A stretch of DNA of 64,000 bases, taken from the NCBI RefSeq assembly GCF_023806625.1, contig NZ_JAMTDX010000098.1, forward strand, positions 1 to 64,000. Direction: 5' to 3'. A model generated the notes under the pieces. The model made no database searches, was not told where the DNA came from, and saw only the letters and a list, made by a program, of their open reading frames with translations. The translations under genes and the position numbers were made by a program. Below, one piece after another: positions 24,737 to 34,900 of the stretch. Source of the stretch: Accumulibacter sp. (GTDB lineage Bacteria > Pseudomonadota > Gammaproteobacteria > Burkholderiales > Rhodocyclaceae). The first letter of the stretch is position 1; the number at the start of each line of letters is the position of its first letter.

Positions 24737-25873
24737 ATGCTCGACCCGCTGGTCCTGCCGTTCTTCCGCAATCGCTCCTGGCGATCCGGCCGGCTTGCGC
24801 TCATCGTCCTCGCCACGTTGGCCGCGTGTTCGCCACCCGAACCGGTGCGCATCGGCTTCATCGGCGGACTCTCCGGTCGCGTCGCCGATCTCGGGATCAG
24901 CGGGCGCAATGGAACCATCCTCGCCGCAGAGTTGCGCAACCAGAACGGCGGCATCAGGGGCCGGCCAATCGAAGTGATCGTCGAAGACGACCAGCAGGAT
25001 CCGGAACTCGCCAGAGAGGCCGTCGCTCGCCTGCTCGCCCGGCGGGTCGACGTGATCATCGGTCCGATGACCAGCGCGATGGCGGTCGCGGTCGTCGACC
25101 AGGCGAATGCCGGAAGGATCCCGATGATTTCGCCGACGGTGACGACGAACGCCCTGACCGGCCTCGACGACCACTTCTTCCGCGTCGTTGCGCCGACCGC
25201 GACGCACGTCTTCAGATCGGCCGACTACCAGTTCAACAGGCAGCACGTGCGCCGCGCGGTTCTCGTCTGTGACCGCCGCAACCAGGCCTACACCGAGAGT
25301 TGGGCGGGCGACTTCCGCAAAGCCTTCACAGCGCTCGGCGGGAAAGTCGTCGCCGAAATGGGCTTCGAGTCGAGCGACGCCCTGGCGGCCCTGGCCAGGC
25401 AGATTCTCGCCGAGAAGCCCGACGGTGTGGTGATCGTCGCCAACTCGGTGGACACCGCGCTGCTCGTCCAGCGCATCCGCCTGATCGATCCGGACGTGCC
25501 CGTCGCCACCGCCGAATGGGCCGCCACCGAGAGGCTCATCGAGCTCGGCGGCAAGGCCGTCGAAGGGCTCGTCGTTGCCCAGTACCTCGACCGGCAGAGC
25601 ACGGCGCCGGCTTACCTCGCCTTCCACCGCGCTTACCGGGAGCGTTTTGCGCAAGAACCGGGCTTCGCCGGACTGACCGCGTTCGACGCGACCAACGTCG
25701 CCATCGAGGCCCTGGCGAGCAGGACCGACGAACAGACGCTGAAGCAGGCGCTGCTCGCCCACGGCGACTTCGCCGGGGCCCAGTCGCCGATTCGCTTCGA
25801 CGCCAGCGGCGATACGCTGCGCGACACCTTCCTTGCGGTGGTCCGCGATGGTCGCTTCGAACCGATCCGCTAG
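24737..25873 (+). CDS. ABC-type amino-acid-like substrate-binding lipoprotein (LivJ/type 1 fold)
   Basis: Periplasmic binding protein of 378 residues with a lipoprotein signal: hydrophobic segment 20-30 then lipobox LAAC with Cys31. The mature part begins PVRIGFIGGLSGRVADLG, the opening strand of type 1 (Leu/Ile/Val-like) binding proteins, and continues with a two-lobe pattern including IIGPMTSAMAVAVVDQ. A very strong ribosome-binding site precedes the ATG. No permease or ATPase gene is adjacent, so it either works with a transporter encoded elsewhere or has become a sensor. Ligand unknown. Confidence 0.9.
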   Translation: MLDPLVLPFFRNRSWRSGRLALIVLATLAACSPPEPVRIGFIGGLSGRVADLGISGRNGTILAAELRNQNGGIRGRPIEVIVEDDQQDPELAREAVARLLARRVDVIIGPMTSAMAVAVVDQANAGRIPMISPTVTTNALTGLDDHFFRVVAPTATHVFRSADYQFNRQHVRRAVLVCDRRNQAYTESWAGDFRKAFTALGGKVVAEMGFESSDALAALARQILAEKPDGVVIVANSVDTALLVQRIRLIDPDVPVATAEWAATERLIELGGKAVEGLVVAQYLDRQSTAPAYLAFHRAYRERFAQEPGFAGLTAFDATNVAIEALASRTDEQTLKQALLAHGDFAGAQSPIRFDASGDTLRDTFLAVVRDGRFEPIR

Positions 25874-26082
25874 CCACCCGGCCTGGCCCAGATCCAGACC
25901 GGCCGGCAAGCGACGCGTGGCCGCCGCTCTTCGGTGCAAGCCCCGAGCAGGTCACCGGCGGACCGATCAGCGCAGCACTCGGTCCCTCGCCCCTGCGAGT
26001 CCGGCCCCCCCGACGTCGCCAATCGGGCGCGTCCTCGGCACGCTGAGGCCGGCGGCGTGCCTTCCCTCAACGGAGAAATCGC

Positions 26083-27615
26083 ATGTCACGGAATCTGGTC
26101 GTCTGCTGTGACGGAACCTGGTGTACGCCCGAGCAGGAGATGGGTGCCCTTCCCTGCCCGACGAATGTCGTCAGGCTCCACAACCTCTGCGTCGTCGACG
26201 ACGCGCAACTCACCTACTATCACCCCGGGGTCGGAGCCGAAGGCAACCTCGTCGAGCGCGTCCTCGGCGGCGGGATAGGCCTCGGACTGAGCCGCAACAT
26301 CCTCAGCGCGTACCGCTGGCTCTGCGACCACTATCGCTGCGGCGACCGGATCTTTCTCTTCGGCTTCAGTCGGGGGGCTTACACGGTGCGCAGCCTCGGC
26401 GGCTTCGTCACCGCGTGTGGCCTGCTCGACCTCGGCGGTCTGACCGAAAAGCAGGCGTGGAAGGCGGTCGAGGAGGCCTACGATCGCGGCTACCGCAAGC
26501 GCGAGGCGATCGCCGACTGGGCTGACGACTACCGCTTCCTGCCCGGAGACACGCCCGACCAGCGCGTGCCGATCCACTTCATCGGCGTTTGGGACACCGT
26601 CGGAGCACTTGGGGTGCCCGACGACCTCGTGCTCCTCGACCAGTTGCTCGACGATCCGCGGAATTATCGCTTTCACGACACCGAGTTGAACCCGCTGATC
26701 AGTCACGGCCGACACGCGCTGGCCATCGACGAGAAGCGGGCCAGCTTCGCCCCGACGCTGTGGACCGGCGATTCGCGTCCGCCTGGCACGAGCGTCGTCC
26801 AGCTCTGGTTCGCCGGAACCCACGAAGACGTCGGCGGTGGCCATGTGGAATGTGCTCTCTCCGACTGCGCGCTCAAGTGGATGCTCGACGAGGCCGTCGC
26901 GCTCGGTCTGCGGATCGATCCGCTGCTCGCCGACCAGCTCGCCCCAGACCCGCGCGGCGTGCTCCACGATTCGGCGACCGGAATCTGGAAGCACTTGCGC
27001 ACGCTGCCGCGCGCGGTGCCGGCGATCACCACCAGCAACGTCGGCCTGCGGATCGCGCCGCAGGTCCGGGAAAGGCACGACCTCCCGCCGCTCGCCCAGG
27101 CACCATACTGGCCGACGCGCATTCTCGGCCCGGGTCAGTCGGCGAGCGTCGCGGTCTTCGCGCGCGAGCGCTGGAACGCGACCGGGCTGTACCTCGAAGC
27201 CGGAGTCACCTACGAGCTCTCGGCGTCCGGCGAATGGCTCGACAGCCGGATCGCCTGCGGGCCGGAAGGCCATCGTGACGGCAAGTTCAGCATCGGCGAA
27301 GTCGCCTACCTGTTCGGCGACGCGATCGGCGAAGCCGAGGCGCTGTACAAGCGGCTGACCGGCAAGCAGCGTTCCGACTGGTGGGGATCGCGCCGGCGCG
27401 AGGACGCTCCGTGGTTCGCGCTGATCGGGATGATCGCCAACCAGCCGAACATGGACGCCAGCGGAACGGCGATCGAAGGAGAAAGCTTCCTCGTCGGTCA
27501 GGGCTGCGAGCTCACGCCAACCGGGTCGGGCTACCTCTACGCCTACGCCAACGACGCGTGGAAGTTCTACGCCAACAACCGCGGCCAGGTGAAGCTGACC
27601 GTCCGTCGGCGCTGA
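26083..27615 (+). CDS. DUF2235 alpha/beta hydrolase with C-terminal beta domain
   Basis: Protein of 510 residues. The N-terminal DUF2235 domain starts RNLVVCCDGTWCTPEQ and has the nucleophile elbow GFSRGAYTVRSL near residues 95-106, followed by FIGVWDTVGALG with the probable acidic residue. DUF2235 includes Tle1-type phospholipase effectors of type VI secretion and many uncharacterised hydrolases. From about residue 350 a separate domain of about 160 residues follows, Trp- and Tyr-rich (AGVTYELSASGEWLDSR, YLYAYANDAWKFYANNRG), which resembles sugar-binding beta sandwiches. No VgrG or other type VI gene is in the window. GGAG precedes the ATG. Confidence 0.88.
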   Translation: MSRNLVVCCDGTWCTPEQEMGALPCPTNVVRLHNLCVVDDAQLTYYHPGVGAEGNLVERVLGGGIGLGLSRNILSAYRWLCDHYRCGDRIFLFGFSRGAYTVRSLGGFVTACGLLDLGGLTEKQAWKAVEEAYDRGYRKREAIADWADDYRFLPGDTPDQRVPIHFIGVWDTVGALGVPDDLVLLDQLLDDPRNYRFHDTELNPLISHGRHALAIDEKRASFAPTLWTGDSRPPGTSVVQLWFAGTHEDVGGGHVECALSDCALKWMLDEAVALGLRIDPLLADQLAPDPRGVLHDSATGIWKHLRTLPRAVPAITTSNVGLRIAPQVRERHDLPPLAQAPYWPTRILGPGQSASVAVFARERWNATGLYLEAGVTYELSASGEWLDSRIACGPEGHRDGKFSIGEVAYLFGDAIGEAEALYKRLTGKQRSDWWGSRRREDAPWFALIGMIANQPNMDASGTAIEGESFLVGQGCELTPTGSGYLYAYANDAWKFYANNRGQVKLTVRRR

Positions 27616-27881
27616 TTCCGGGTCAGGACCGCCGGCAAGCGCAAGCACCCGCCGACGGCCAGGGGCCATGGCAGACCCACGCCGAGCCCGGCAGAGCGAA
27701 GACGCCCAATGGCGACCTGCCCTGAACGCGATTCGCACCGCGGCTGCGCGTACCGCCGACGGCCTCGATCAGCCGGAACGAGACGATCGAGGAAGCCCAA
27801 GGTCTCCGGGCTGCGCTGGGGGTCGGAGAACGACTTGCGCCGAGGCTGAAGCCGCGACGCGGTAGCCGATCGGCGACCGGC

Positions 27882-28619
27882 TCAGCACGGCGGGCTTCGG
27901 CCGCCTTCGAGGCTCACCGCCAGCGCCTCGACGCGCGAGCGCATGCGTAGCCAGTGCGAGCCACGCCAGTAGATCCTCGCACAGCACGGGCAGCGCCAGA
28001 ACTCCGCGAAGGCGGCCCGGGTGCGCCGAGGCAGCGAGTCGGCGACGAGTTCGCTGGCGATCGGCTCGGGCAGAACGTTGCATTCGAGGCAGAGACTCGG
28101 CCGGCCAGCGCGCAGATCGATCGCGTAGCGACTGGCGACCTCGGCCAGCTGCGGCAGCGGCCGCGTCGTGCGCAGATAGCACCCCGCGCCCAGCGCCCGG
28201 TGCATCAGCAAAGCCCGATCGCGGGTCAGTGCAACGCGCCGCTGATCGCCGGCGATGGTCACGAGTTCGGCGTCGTCCCAGGCGTTCGACCACAGCGTGT
28301 CGATCCCGGCGAAGCGCAGGTAGCGCGCCAGCCGCCCGAGATGGGCGTCGGCGATGAACCGCAGCGCCTCGCCGGGAAACGGCGCCGGCCGTGGACAGAC
28401 GGCGAGCACGTCGACGCGCTGGTCGGGACCCGGCCGGCAGGACAGCGTCGCCGGCTCGCCGTCGACCCACAGCTCTCCGACCTCGGTGTGCGGCACGCCG
28501 AGAGACTCGAGCGCGTGCTTCGCGCTCTCGTGCGCGGCGAGCAAGCGGCGGAGCGCCCGCCCGCGTCGCGACAAGGGCAGGAAATCCGCCAGTTCGCCAT
28601 GAATGAAGAATTCCGCCAC
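27882..28619 (-). CDS. Mut7-C RNase-domain protein with N-terminal ubiquitin-like domain
   Basis: Protein of 245 residues with the two-part layout of this family. The first ~85 residues (AEFFIHGELADFLP onward) fit the Mut7-C ubiquitin-like domain. The C-terminal part begins RFIADAHLGRLARYLRFAG, a PIN-like nuclease core with the conserved Asp, and ends in a zinc-ribbon using CLEC and CPCC motifs near residues 177 and 210. Predicted RNase, possibly in RNA processing; no function is proven. Minus strand, 68 bases after the TonB-like gene, and convergent with the DUF2235 gene. Confidence 0.9.
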   Translation of the reverse strand: MAEFFIHGELADFLPLSRRGRALRRLLAAHESAKHALESLGVPHTEVGELWVDGEPATLSCRPGPDQRVDVLAVCPRPAPFPGEALRFIADAHLGRLARYLRFAGIDTLWSNAWDDAELVTIAGDQRRVALTRDRALLMHRALGAGCYLRTTRPLPQLAEVASRYAIDLRAGRPSLCLECNVLPEPIASELVADSLPRRTRAAFAEFWRCPCCARIYWRGSHWLRMRSRVEALAVSLEGGRSPPC

Positions 28620-28687
28620 CCGCCGAACCCGAAGCGATCACCGATCGCCCATTCTCCCACTCCTCGCCATCCGCCGGCCTTCGCCGC

Positions 28688-29608
28688 TCAGCAGCTCTGA
28701 CCTTCGGCGCGAGAGAAACCGAAGCCGCCGCCGATCCCCCCGGGCTCGATGCACACGGTGATGCCCAGCGAGCGAGCGGCCCGGTCGAGGTCGGCGGGGA
28801 AGCGTCCGAACGGCGCAGTCCGTTCGACGACGCTGCGAATCAGCGCGATCGCTGCCGACTGATCGGCCTCGTTGAGGATGGTGAAGGACTTGAGGCTACC
28901 GTCGGGATTGATCCGGAAGTGAACCGCCGCCTTGCGCAGGCCACGCGTCCGTGGATCACCGCGCACGGTGGCCGCGCTGCGGTTCAGTTTCCTGACCAGA
29001 CCGTCGAGGTAGAGCTCGAGGCTGAACGGGTCGGGCGGCGGAGCATCGGGTCGGCGCTCGAGCAGCGCCGTTCCCGCATCGTCCCTTTTCGCCTGCTGCC
29101 GGCCGTATTCGCGCGCCATGGCCAGCGAGCGCTGGGCCAGCGACGGCTGCGCAGGCGCCGTTCGAGGAGCGGCGAGCTCGTTCAGGAAACGGCTCATCTC
29201 GTCGTTCTCGGCGGCGGGACTCTGCCGGCTGTCGATCTGCGCAGGTTGCCGCGGCTTCGCGCTGGCCAGCAGCCGTGGCCTGGGCTCCGGCTTCCTCGGC
29301 ATGACCGGCTTCGCTCGCGCAGCCGGCGGCGGTGCTGCCGGCCGAGGCACGACGGGAGTCACCGCCGTCCCCGCCAGGCTCGCGTCGATGTGCTGGGGCG
29401 CCGGGCTGAGCGGCGGCGTCCGCGACTCGAAGATCACCAGGATCAGCGCATGCAGCGCGAGCGAACCCGCCAGAGCAACGACCAGCCCCCGGTTCGCCCT
29501 TCGCTGCGCGAGCCCGCAGTCTGCCGCGCTACTGGCTAGCGGCCCCACGGCAGTCAGAATCCTTGCGCTCCCTTCGCCCGAGCGCCGCTTCGCGCGGGCT
29601 CGCCACAC
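28688..29608 (-). CDS. TonB/TolA-like energy-transducing protein
   Basis: Envelope protein of about 306 residues. One membrane segment lies at about 42-60 (VVALAGSLALHALILVIF), followed by a long Pro/Ala/Arg-rich linker and a C-terminal domain with AAVHFRINPDGSLKSFTILN, the TonB C-terminal pattern. It would span the periplasm and pass proton-motive force from ExbB/ExbD to outer-membrane receptors. The start is GTG 29608 after AGGA; GTG 29548 is an alternative. exbB and exbD are not adjacent. A TonB-dependent receptor is encoded 29 kb away, but pairing is not implied. Confidence 0.82.
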   Translation of the reverse strand: MWRARAKRRSGEGSARILTAVGPLASSAADCGLAQRRANRGLVVALAGSLALHALILVIFESRTPPLSPAPQHIDASLAGTAVTPVVPRPAAPPPAARAKPVMPRKPEPRPRLLASAKPRQPAQIDSRQSPAAENDEMSRFLNELAAPRTAPAQPSLAQRSLAMAREYGRQQAKRDDAGTALLERRPDAPPPDPFSLELYLDGLVRKLNRSAATVRGDPRTRGLRKAAVHFRINPDGSLKSFTILNEADQSAAIALIRSVVERTAPFGRFPADLDRAARSLGITVCIEPGGIGGGFGFSRAEGQSC

Positions 29609-29657
29609 CCGTTCCTGCCTTCGCGCTCATCGGGCCCGCGAAGGCGAACGCCGGCGC

Positions 29658-31406
29658 TCACTCGGCCTCCGGCGCTGCACCGTCAGCGGCCCGAGCCAGC
29701 GCACGCCGGCGTCGTGGCCCGCGGCTGAGCAGACTCCACAGCCATCCCTGAGCATCGCGGCCGGTGAGCACGTAATCGAGCGCGTTGCGATTGTCGAGTG
29801 CCAGATTCTGCGCGAGTTTCGCCGCGCGCGTCCCGGCGAAGAGCAGCTCGTCGCCCGCACACAGGCTCATCGCCGCCTCCGGCAGTTCGTGGTCGCGGCC
29901 GTCACGAACGAGCAGCAGCGGCACTACAGGCAGGCGCTCCGCACGGTTCGCCGGGTCGAGCGTGAGCACCTCGAGCGTCATCCTCCCGTCTTCGATCATC
30001 AGGAAGCGGTGCACGGCCGGCGCGTCGGCGGCGTTCAGGCGCACACCCCAGACCAGCGGCACGCGCTGGCCGGCCAGCCCCTCGATTCTTTCGGCGACCG
30101 CCGCCGCGCGGCTGTCGGGCCAGGCGCGGACGAGACGCAGGAAGCGGCTGAGCAGCGGCGAGGTGATCAGCGCCAGACACTCGCGGGCGACGATTCGCGA
30201 CGAGACCATCGTGAAGTCGGCGTTGAAGGCCTCGAAGAGAATCTCGTTGGCCACGCGGTTCTGCCGGACGACGACGAACAGGTCGGGATTGAGCTCCTTG
30301 GCGGTCATCGCGATCGACAGATTGTTGGTGTCGTTGTCGCTGGCCGCGACGATGCCCACGGCGGTCTCGATCCCCGCCTGGCGCAGCGGCTCGGCTTCGG
30401 TTCCCAGGCCGACGACGTGGTGCACCGCCGTCGGCAGCTGGCTCTCGGGAGCGATCACCGTCAGTCGCACACCCTGCCGCTCGAGGTTCCGAACGACGGC
30501 CTGTCCGAAGCGCCCGTAACCACAGACGACCCAGTCACCGGCCGGCGGATCGTGACGCGCGGGAACGGCCTGTCCCGGCAGACCGGTCAACAGATCGACC
30601 AGGCGATACCAGTTCGGCGAATGGATCGCCTGGGCGAGATGATCGGCAAACCTCTCGAAGTGGTTGACCACGTAGTGCGTGCCGAAGGACATCATGTTGC
30701 GCTCGACGGCCGGACTCGCGACGCGTGCGACGATCGTCAGGCTCGGGTTGATCACCCGGCTGGCGATGGCCACGGCCAGATTCGCCGAATCGTCGTCGGT
30801 CATCGCCAGCACCCCGCGACAGCTCCGGTGGCGCAGACCGGCCATCAGCAGCTGCTGCGGTTGCGCCGCGTCGGCACACAGGGTGAGCAGGTCGGCGGCG
30901 AAATCCTCGAGGTCGAGATCCTGGATCCGCGCCTCGCTGCGCTCGATGGCCACCACGCGGATGCCCTCGCGGTCGAGTGCGCGGGCGATCAGCAGGCCGG
31001 TCTCGCCACAACCGCAGATGATGTAGAACGGCTCGCCGAGATGCCGGACCCGGCGCACGAAGCGCCCGGTCAGCAGCACCTGCTGGAAGCCCTTGTCCTG
31101 GACGAGCGCGAGCAGGCTGATGATCGAATACGACCAGCCGATCACCGAGAGGAAGATGACCAGCGTCACCCACATCCTCTGCGCCTCGGAGAAGGCCCCG
31201 GGCAGCTCGCCGAAACCGATCGTGCTCGCCGTGTAGCTGACGAAGTAGAAGGAGTGGAAGAAGCTCATCGGCGGCGCCGGCTGGCCCTGCGCGTCGATCC
31301 CCGGAATCAGCGTCAGCCCGAGAGTCGACACCGCGTAGATGGCGATCAGCACGATCAGCGGCGCGCGCATCCGCCGCAGGGCGAGGAAGAAGACGCTGGC
31401 GTTCAC
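29658..31406 (-). CDS. Potassium channel protein with two RCK (TrkA-N) domains
   Basis: Membrane protein of 582 residues. Two membrane helices (about 12-35 and 80-105) flank a pore loop with the selectivity-filter motif TIGFGE. The first RCK domain starts FYIICGCGETGLLIARAL near residue 127, the second WVVCGYGRFGQAVVRNL near residue 290; both have the nucleotide-binding GxGxxG. A TrkA-C-like stretch follows. This is the MthK-like gated channel layout with a tandem RCK. Encoded 12 bases after a DUF6394 gene, its probable partner. Confidence 0.93.
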   Translation of the reverse strand: MNASVFFLALRRMRAPLIVLIAIYAVSTLGLTLIPGIDAQGQPAPPMSFFHSFYFVSYTASTIGFGELPGAFSEAQRMWVTLVIFLSVIGWSYSIISLLALVQDKGFQQVLLTGRFVRRVRHLGEPFYIICGCGETGLLIARALDREGIRVVAIERSEARIQDLDLEDFAADLLTLCADAAQPQQLLMAGLRHRSCRGVLAMTDDDSANLAVAIASRVINPSLTIVARVASPAVERNMMSFGTHYVVNHFERFADHLAQAIHSPNWYRLVDLLTGLPGQAVPARHDPPAGDWVVCGYGRFGQAVVRNLERQGVRLTVIAPESQLPTAVHHVVGLGTEAEPLRQAGIETAVGIVAASDNDTNNLSIAMTAKELNPDLFVVVRQNRVANEILFEAFNADFTMVSSRIVARECLALITSPLLSRFLRLVRAWPDSRAAAVAERIEGLAGQRVPLVWGVRLNAADAPAVHRFLMIEDGRMTLEVLTLDPANRAERLPVVPLLLVRDGRDHELPEAAMSLCAGDELLFAGTRAAKLAQNLALDNRNALDYVLTGRDAQGWLWSLLSRGPRRRRALARAADGAAPEAE

Positions 31407-31418
31407 TGCGCGCAGTCG

Positions 31419-31802
31419 TCAGCGGCGGAGCATCACCGTTTCGGCGATCAGCAGGACGACCGAGACGACGTTCGCGAACAGCGCTCCGCCGCTCAGCGAG
31501 ACGACGCTGGTCGTAACGTCCGGCGACATCCCCTCGCCGGTGACGTGGACCGCGATCCCCCAGACACAGGCAGCGGCGACGAGTTGCAGGTCGGCGACCA
31601 GACTGGTCGACAGATGGACCGCGCCGATCTGCGTCCGGTCGCCGAACTTCAGCACCGTGGCGATCAGGTTGACGACGATCGCCGAGAACAGTTCGTAGAT
31701 ATGGTGGTGGCGCGGCTGGTCGATGTCGCCGATGAAGAAGCCGAAGTTCAGTGTCGCGGCGAGGACGATGAAGAACCCAAAGACGACCTTCTCGAGATTC
31801 AT
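31419..31802 (-). CDS. DUF6394 family membrane protein
   Basis: Small membrane protein of 127 residues with about four hydrophobic segments and a histidine-rich loop DIDQPRHHHIYELFSA. It matches an uncharacterised family found beside potassium-channel genes. The start ATG 31802 has GGGAG upstream; the open frame extends further without support. It precedes the channel gene by 12 bases, so the two are an operon. A role as channel accessory or sensor is inference from context. Confidence 0.82.
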   Translation of the reverse strand: MNLEKVVFGFFIVLAATLNFGFFIGDIDQPRHHHIYELFSAIVVNLIATVLKFGDRTQIGAVHLSTSLVADLQLVAAACVWGIAVHVTGEGMSPDVTTSVVSLSGGALFANVVSVVLLIAETVMLRR

Positions 31803-31931
31803 GCTCCCGTTCTCCCTCCCCGAAACTCCGCCGATCCACGCAACCCGACGGCCGACAAGCATACTCGCCCGAACCACGGAAGGGAACGGGCGCGACGCGC
31901 TGACCGTGCGGCACGCGGCTCCCCGAAGCCA

Positions 31932-34900
31932 TCAACCAGCCAGGCGTTCGCCTTGTCCGACGGTCGTCTCGTCGCTGCTTTGGCTTCCGCGACGCCGGGC
32001 GAGCAGCGTGTATACGGTCGGCACGACGAAGAGCGTGAAGAAGGTGCCGACGAGCAGGCCGCCGACGATCACCCAGCCGATCTGCTGGCGGCTCTCGGCG
32101 CCGGCGCCGCGCGCCAGCGCCAGCGGGATCGCCCCGAGGACCATCGCTCCAGTGGTCATCAGGATCGGCCGCAGGCGCAGTTCGGCGGCCTCGATCACCG
32201 CCTGGCGGACCTCCCGTCCGCGTTCGGCAAGCTGGTTGGCGAACTCGACGATCAGGATGCCGTGCTTGGTGATCAGCCCGACCAGAGTGACCAGACCGAT
32301 CTGGCTGTAGACGTTCAGCGTCCCGCCGCTGAGCAGCAGCGCGAGCAGCGCACCGGTCATCGACAGCGGCACGGTGAGCATGATGATCAGCGGATCGCGG
32401 AAGCTCTCGAACTGCGCGGCGAGCACGAGATAGATGAAGGCCAGCGCGAGAACGAAGGTCAGTGCCAGTGACGACGACGAGAGCCTGAACTCGCGCGACT
32501 GGCCGGCGTAATCGACGGCGTAGCCCGGCGGCAGGACGCGCCCGGCGACGTCTTCGAGAAAGCGCAGCGCCTCGCCCATCGTGTAACCCGGAGCGAGGTT
32601 GGCGGTCAGGGTCACCGCCCGCCGCTGGCCGAAATGGTTGAGTTCGCGCGGGCTGACCGTCTCGTCGACGCTGAGCAGGTTGGCCAGCGGAATCATGCTG
32701 CCGTCCCTGGCCCGGACGAAGATGTCGCGGATGTCCGAAGGCGTCGTGCGGTCGGCGTTGGCCACCTGGACGATCACGTCGTACTGCTCGCCTTCGCGCT
32801 TGAAGCGCGTCACCTGGCGCCCGCCGAGCATCGTCTCGAGCGTCCGGCCGACGGTCTCGATCTGCACGCCGGTATCCAGCGCCTTGTCGCGATTGACGGT
32901 CACCGACAGTTCGGGCTTGTTCAGCTTGAGATCGGTGTCGACGTTGGTAAACCCCGGATTCTTGGCCACTTCGTCGAGGACCTTGCGGGTCACCTGGTCG
33001 AGTTCCTCGTACGAGGCCGAGGTGACGATGACGAAGTTGACCGGGCGCTCGCGCGGGCTCTGACCAAGCGACGGCGGCAGCACCGGGAAGGCGAGAACCC
33101 CGGGGATACCGGCAAACTTCGGGAACAGTTCGCGGACGACGGCCGTCGAGTTGCGCCGGCGCTCGTTCCAGTCGGTCAGCCCGACGAACGAAATCCCCTG
33201 GCTGACCGTCGGGTTGCCGGCGACGACGAAGTAGCGCTCGACGTCGCTGGTCCCGGCGTAGATCGCTTCGATCTGCCGTGCGTAGCGGTCGGTGTACTCG
33301 AGCGTCGCCCCTTCGGGGCCGAGAAAGACGCCGATGATCACCCCGCGGTCCTCGATCGGCGCGAGTTCGGACTTCAGCGTGCCGAGCAGCCAGACATTGG
33401 ACCCGGCGACCAGCGCGAAGACGAGCATCACCAGCCAGCGGCGCGCGAGCGCCACGGCGAGCGCCCTGCGGTAGCCGCGGGTCAGACCGTCGAGCGCCTG
33501 CTCGACCCACAGATACGCCCGGCCATGACGCGTCTCGTGGCGAAGCAGCAGCGAGCACATCATCGGCGACAGGGTCAGCGCGACGAAGCCCGAAACGAGC
33601 ACCGCACCGGCCAGGGTCAGCGCGAACTCGACGAACAGCTTGCCGGTCCGTCCGGTCATGAAGGCCACCGGCGCGTACACCGCGGCGAGCGTGATGGTCA
33701 TCGCAACGACCGCGAAGCCGATCTCGCGCGCACCCTGCAACGCCGCCTGGCGCCGCGGCATCCCGGCCTCGATGTGCCGGTAGATGTTCTCGAGCACGAC
33801 GATCGCGTCGTCGACGACCAGTCCGATGGCCAGCACGAGAGCGAGCAGGGTCAGCGTGTTGATCGTGAAGCCGAGGACGAACATCAGCGCGAAGGCGCCG
33901 ACCAGCGAAACCGGGATGGTCACCAGCGGGATCAGCGTCGCCCGGAAATTGCGCAGGAAGACGAAGATGATCAGCAGGACGAGCAGGATCGCCTCGCCAA
34001 TGGTCCTGAAAACGGCGTCGATCGAACGGTCGATGAACACCGACGAGTCGTAGGCGATGTTTGCGGTCATCCCCGCCGGCAGCTCGTTGATCAGCTTCGG
34101 CAGTTCGGCGCGCAGCGCCCGCGACAGGTCGAGCGGATTGGCCGTCGCCTGCTTGATCACCCCCAGAGCGACCGCCGGCCGCCCCTTGAAGCGCACGCTG
34201 CTGCGCTCGGAAGCCGCGCCGATCTCGACCCGGCCGAGGTCGGCGATGCGCACCGGGTAGCTGCCCTTGCCATCGCTGGCCTGCTTGACGATGATCTCGG
34301 AGAACTGTCCGGGTTCGCCGAGGTCGGTGCGCGCGACGACCGAGAACTCGCGGCTCTCGCTCTCGATCCGTCCCGCCGGCACCTCGACGTTCTGGCGGCG
34401 CAGCGCGTCCTCGACGTCCTGCGCGGTCAGGCCGAAGGCCGCGAGCCGGTCACGATCGAGCCAGACGCGCATGGCGAACTTGCGCTCACCGAAGACGCGC
34501 ACGTCGGCGGCCCCGGGCAGCGTCTGCAGCCGAGGCTTGACGATCCGGTTGGCGACGTCGGTGACTTCGAGCGGCGAATGCTGGTCGGACGAAAAGGCGA
34601 TCCAGATGATCGGATTGGCGTCCGCTTCGACCTTGGCGATCACCGGTTCGTCGATCGCCGTCGGCAGCTTGTTGCGCACCCGCGAGACGCGGTCGCGGAC
34701 GTCGGCCGCCGCCGAGTCGGGGTTGCGCTCGAGTTTGAAACGCACCGAGATCTGGCTGTTCTCCTGACGCGAGATCGAGGTGATCACATCGACGCCTTCG
34801 ATTCCGGCCAGCGAGTCCTCGAGCGGCTTGCTGATCTGCGACTCGACGATCTCCGCCGACGCCCCGCGATAGGTCGTTTCGACGGTGACCACCGGCTCGT

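Noticed and set aside
29118-32471. Open frame of more than 1100 codons on the plus strand
   Set aside because: It runs antisense across the TonB-like, potassium-channel, DUF6394 and RND genes and has no recognisable protein; long antisense frames are common at this GC content.
30535-33558. Open frame of about 1000 codons on the minus strand
   Set aside because: Same strand but wrong phase relative to the channel and RND genes; composition is Arg/Ala/Pro-rich frame-shadow.
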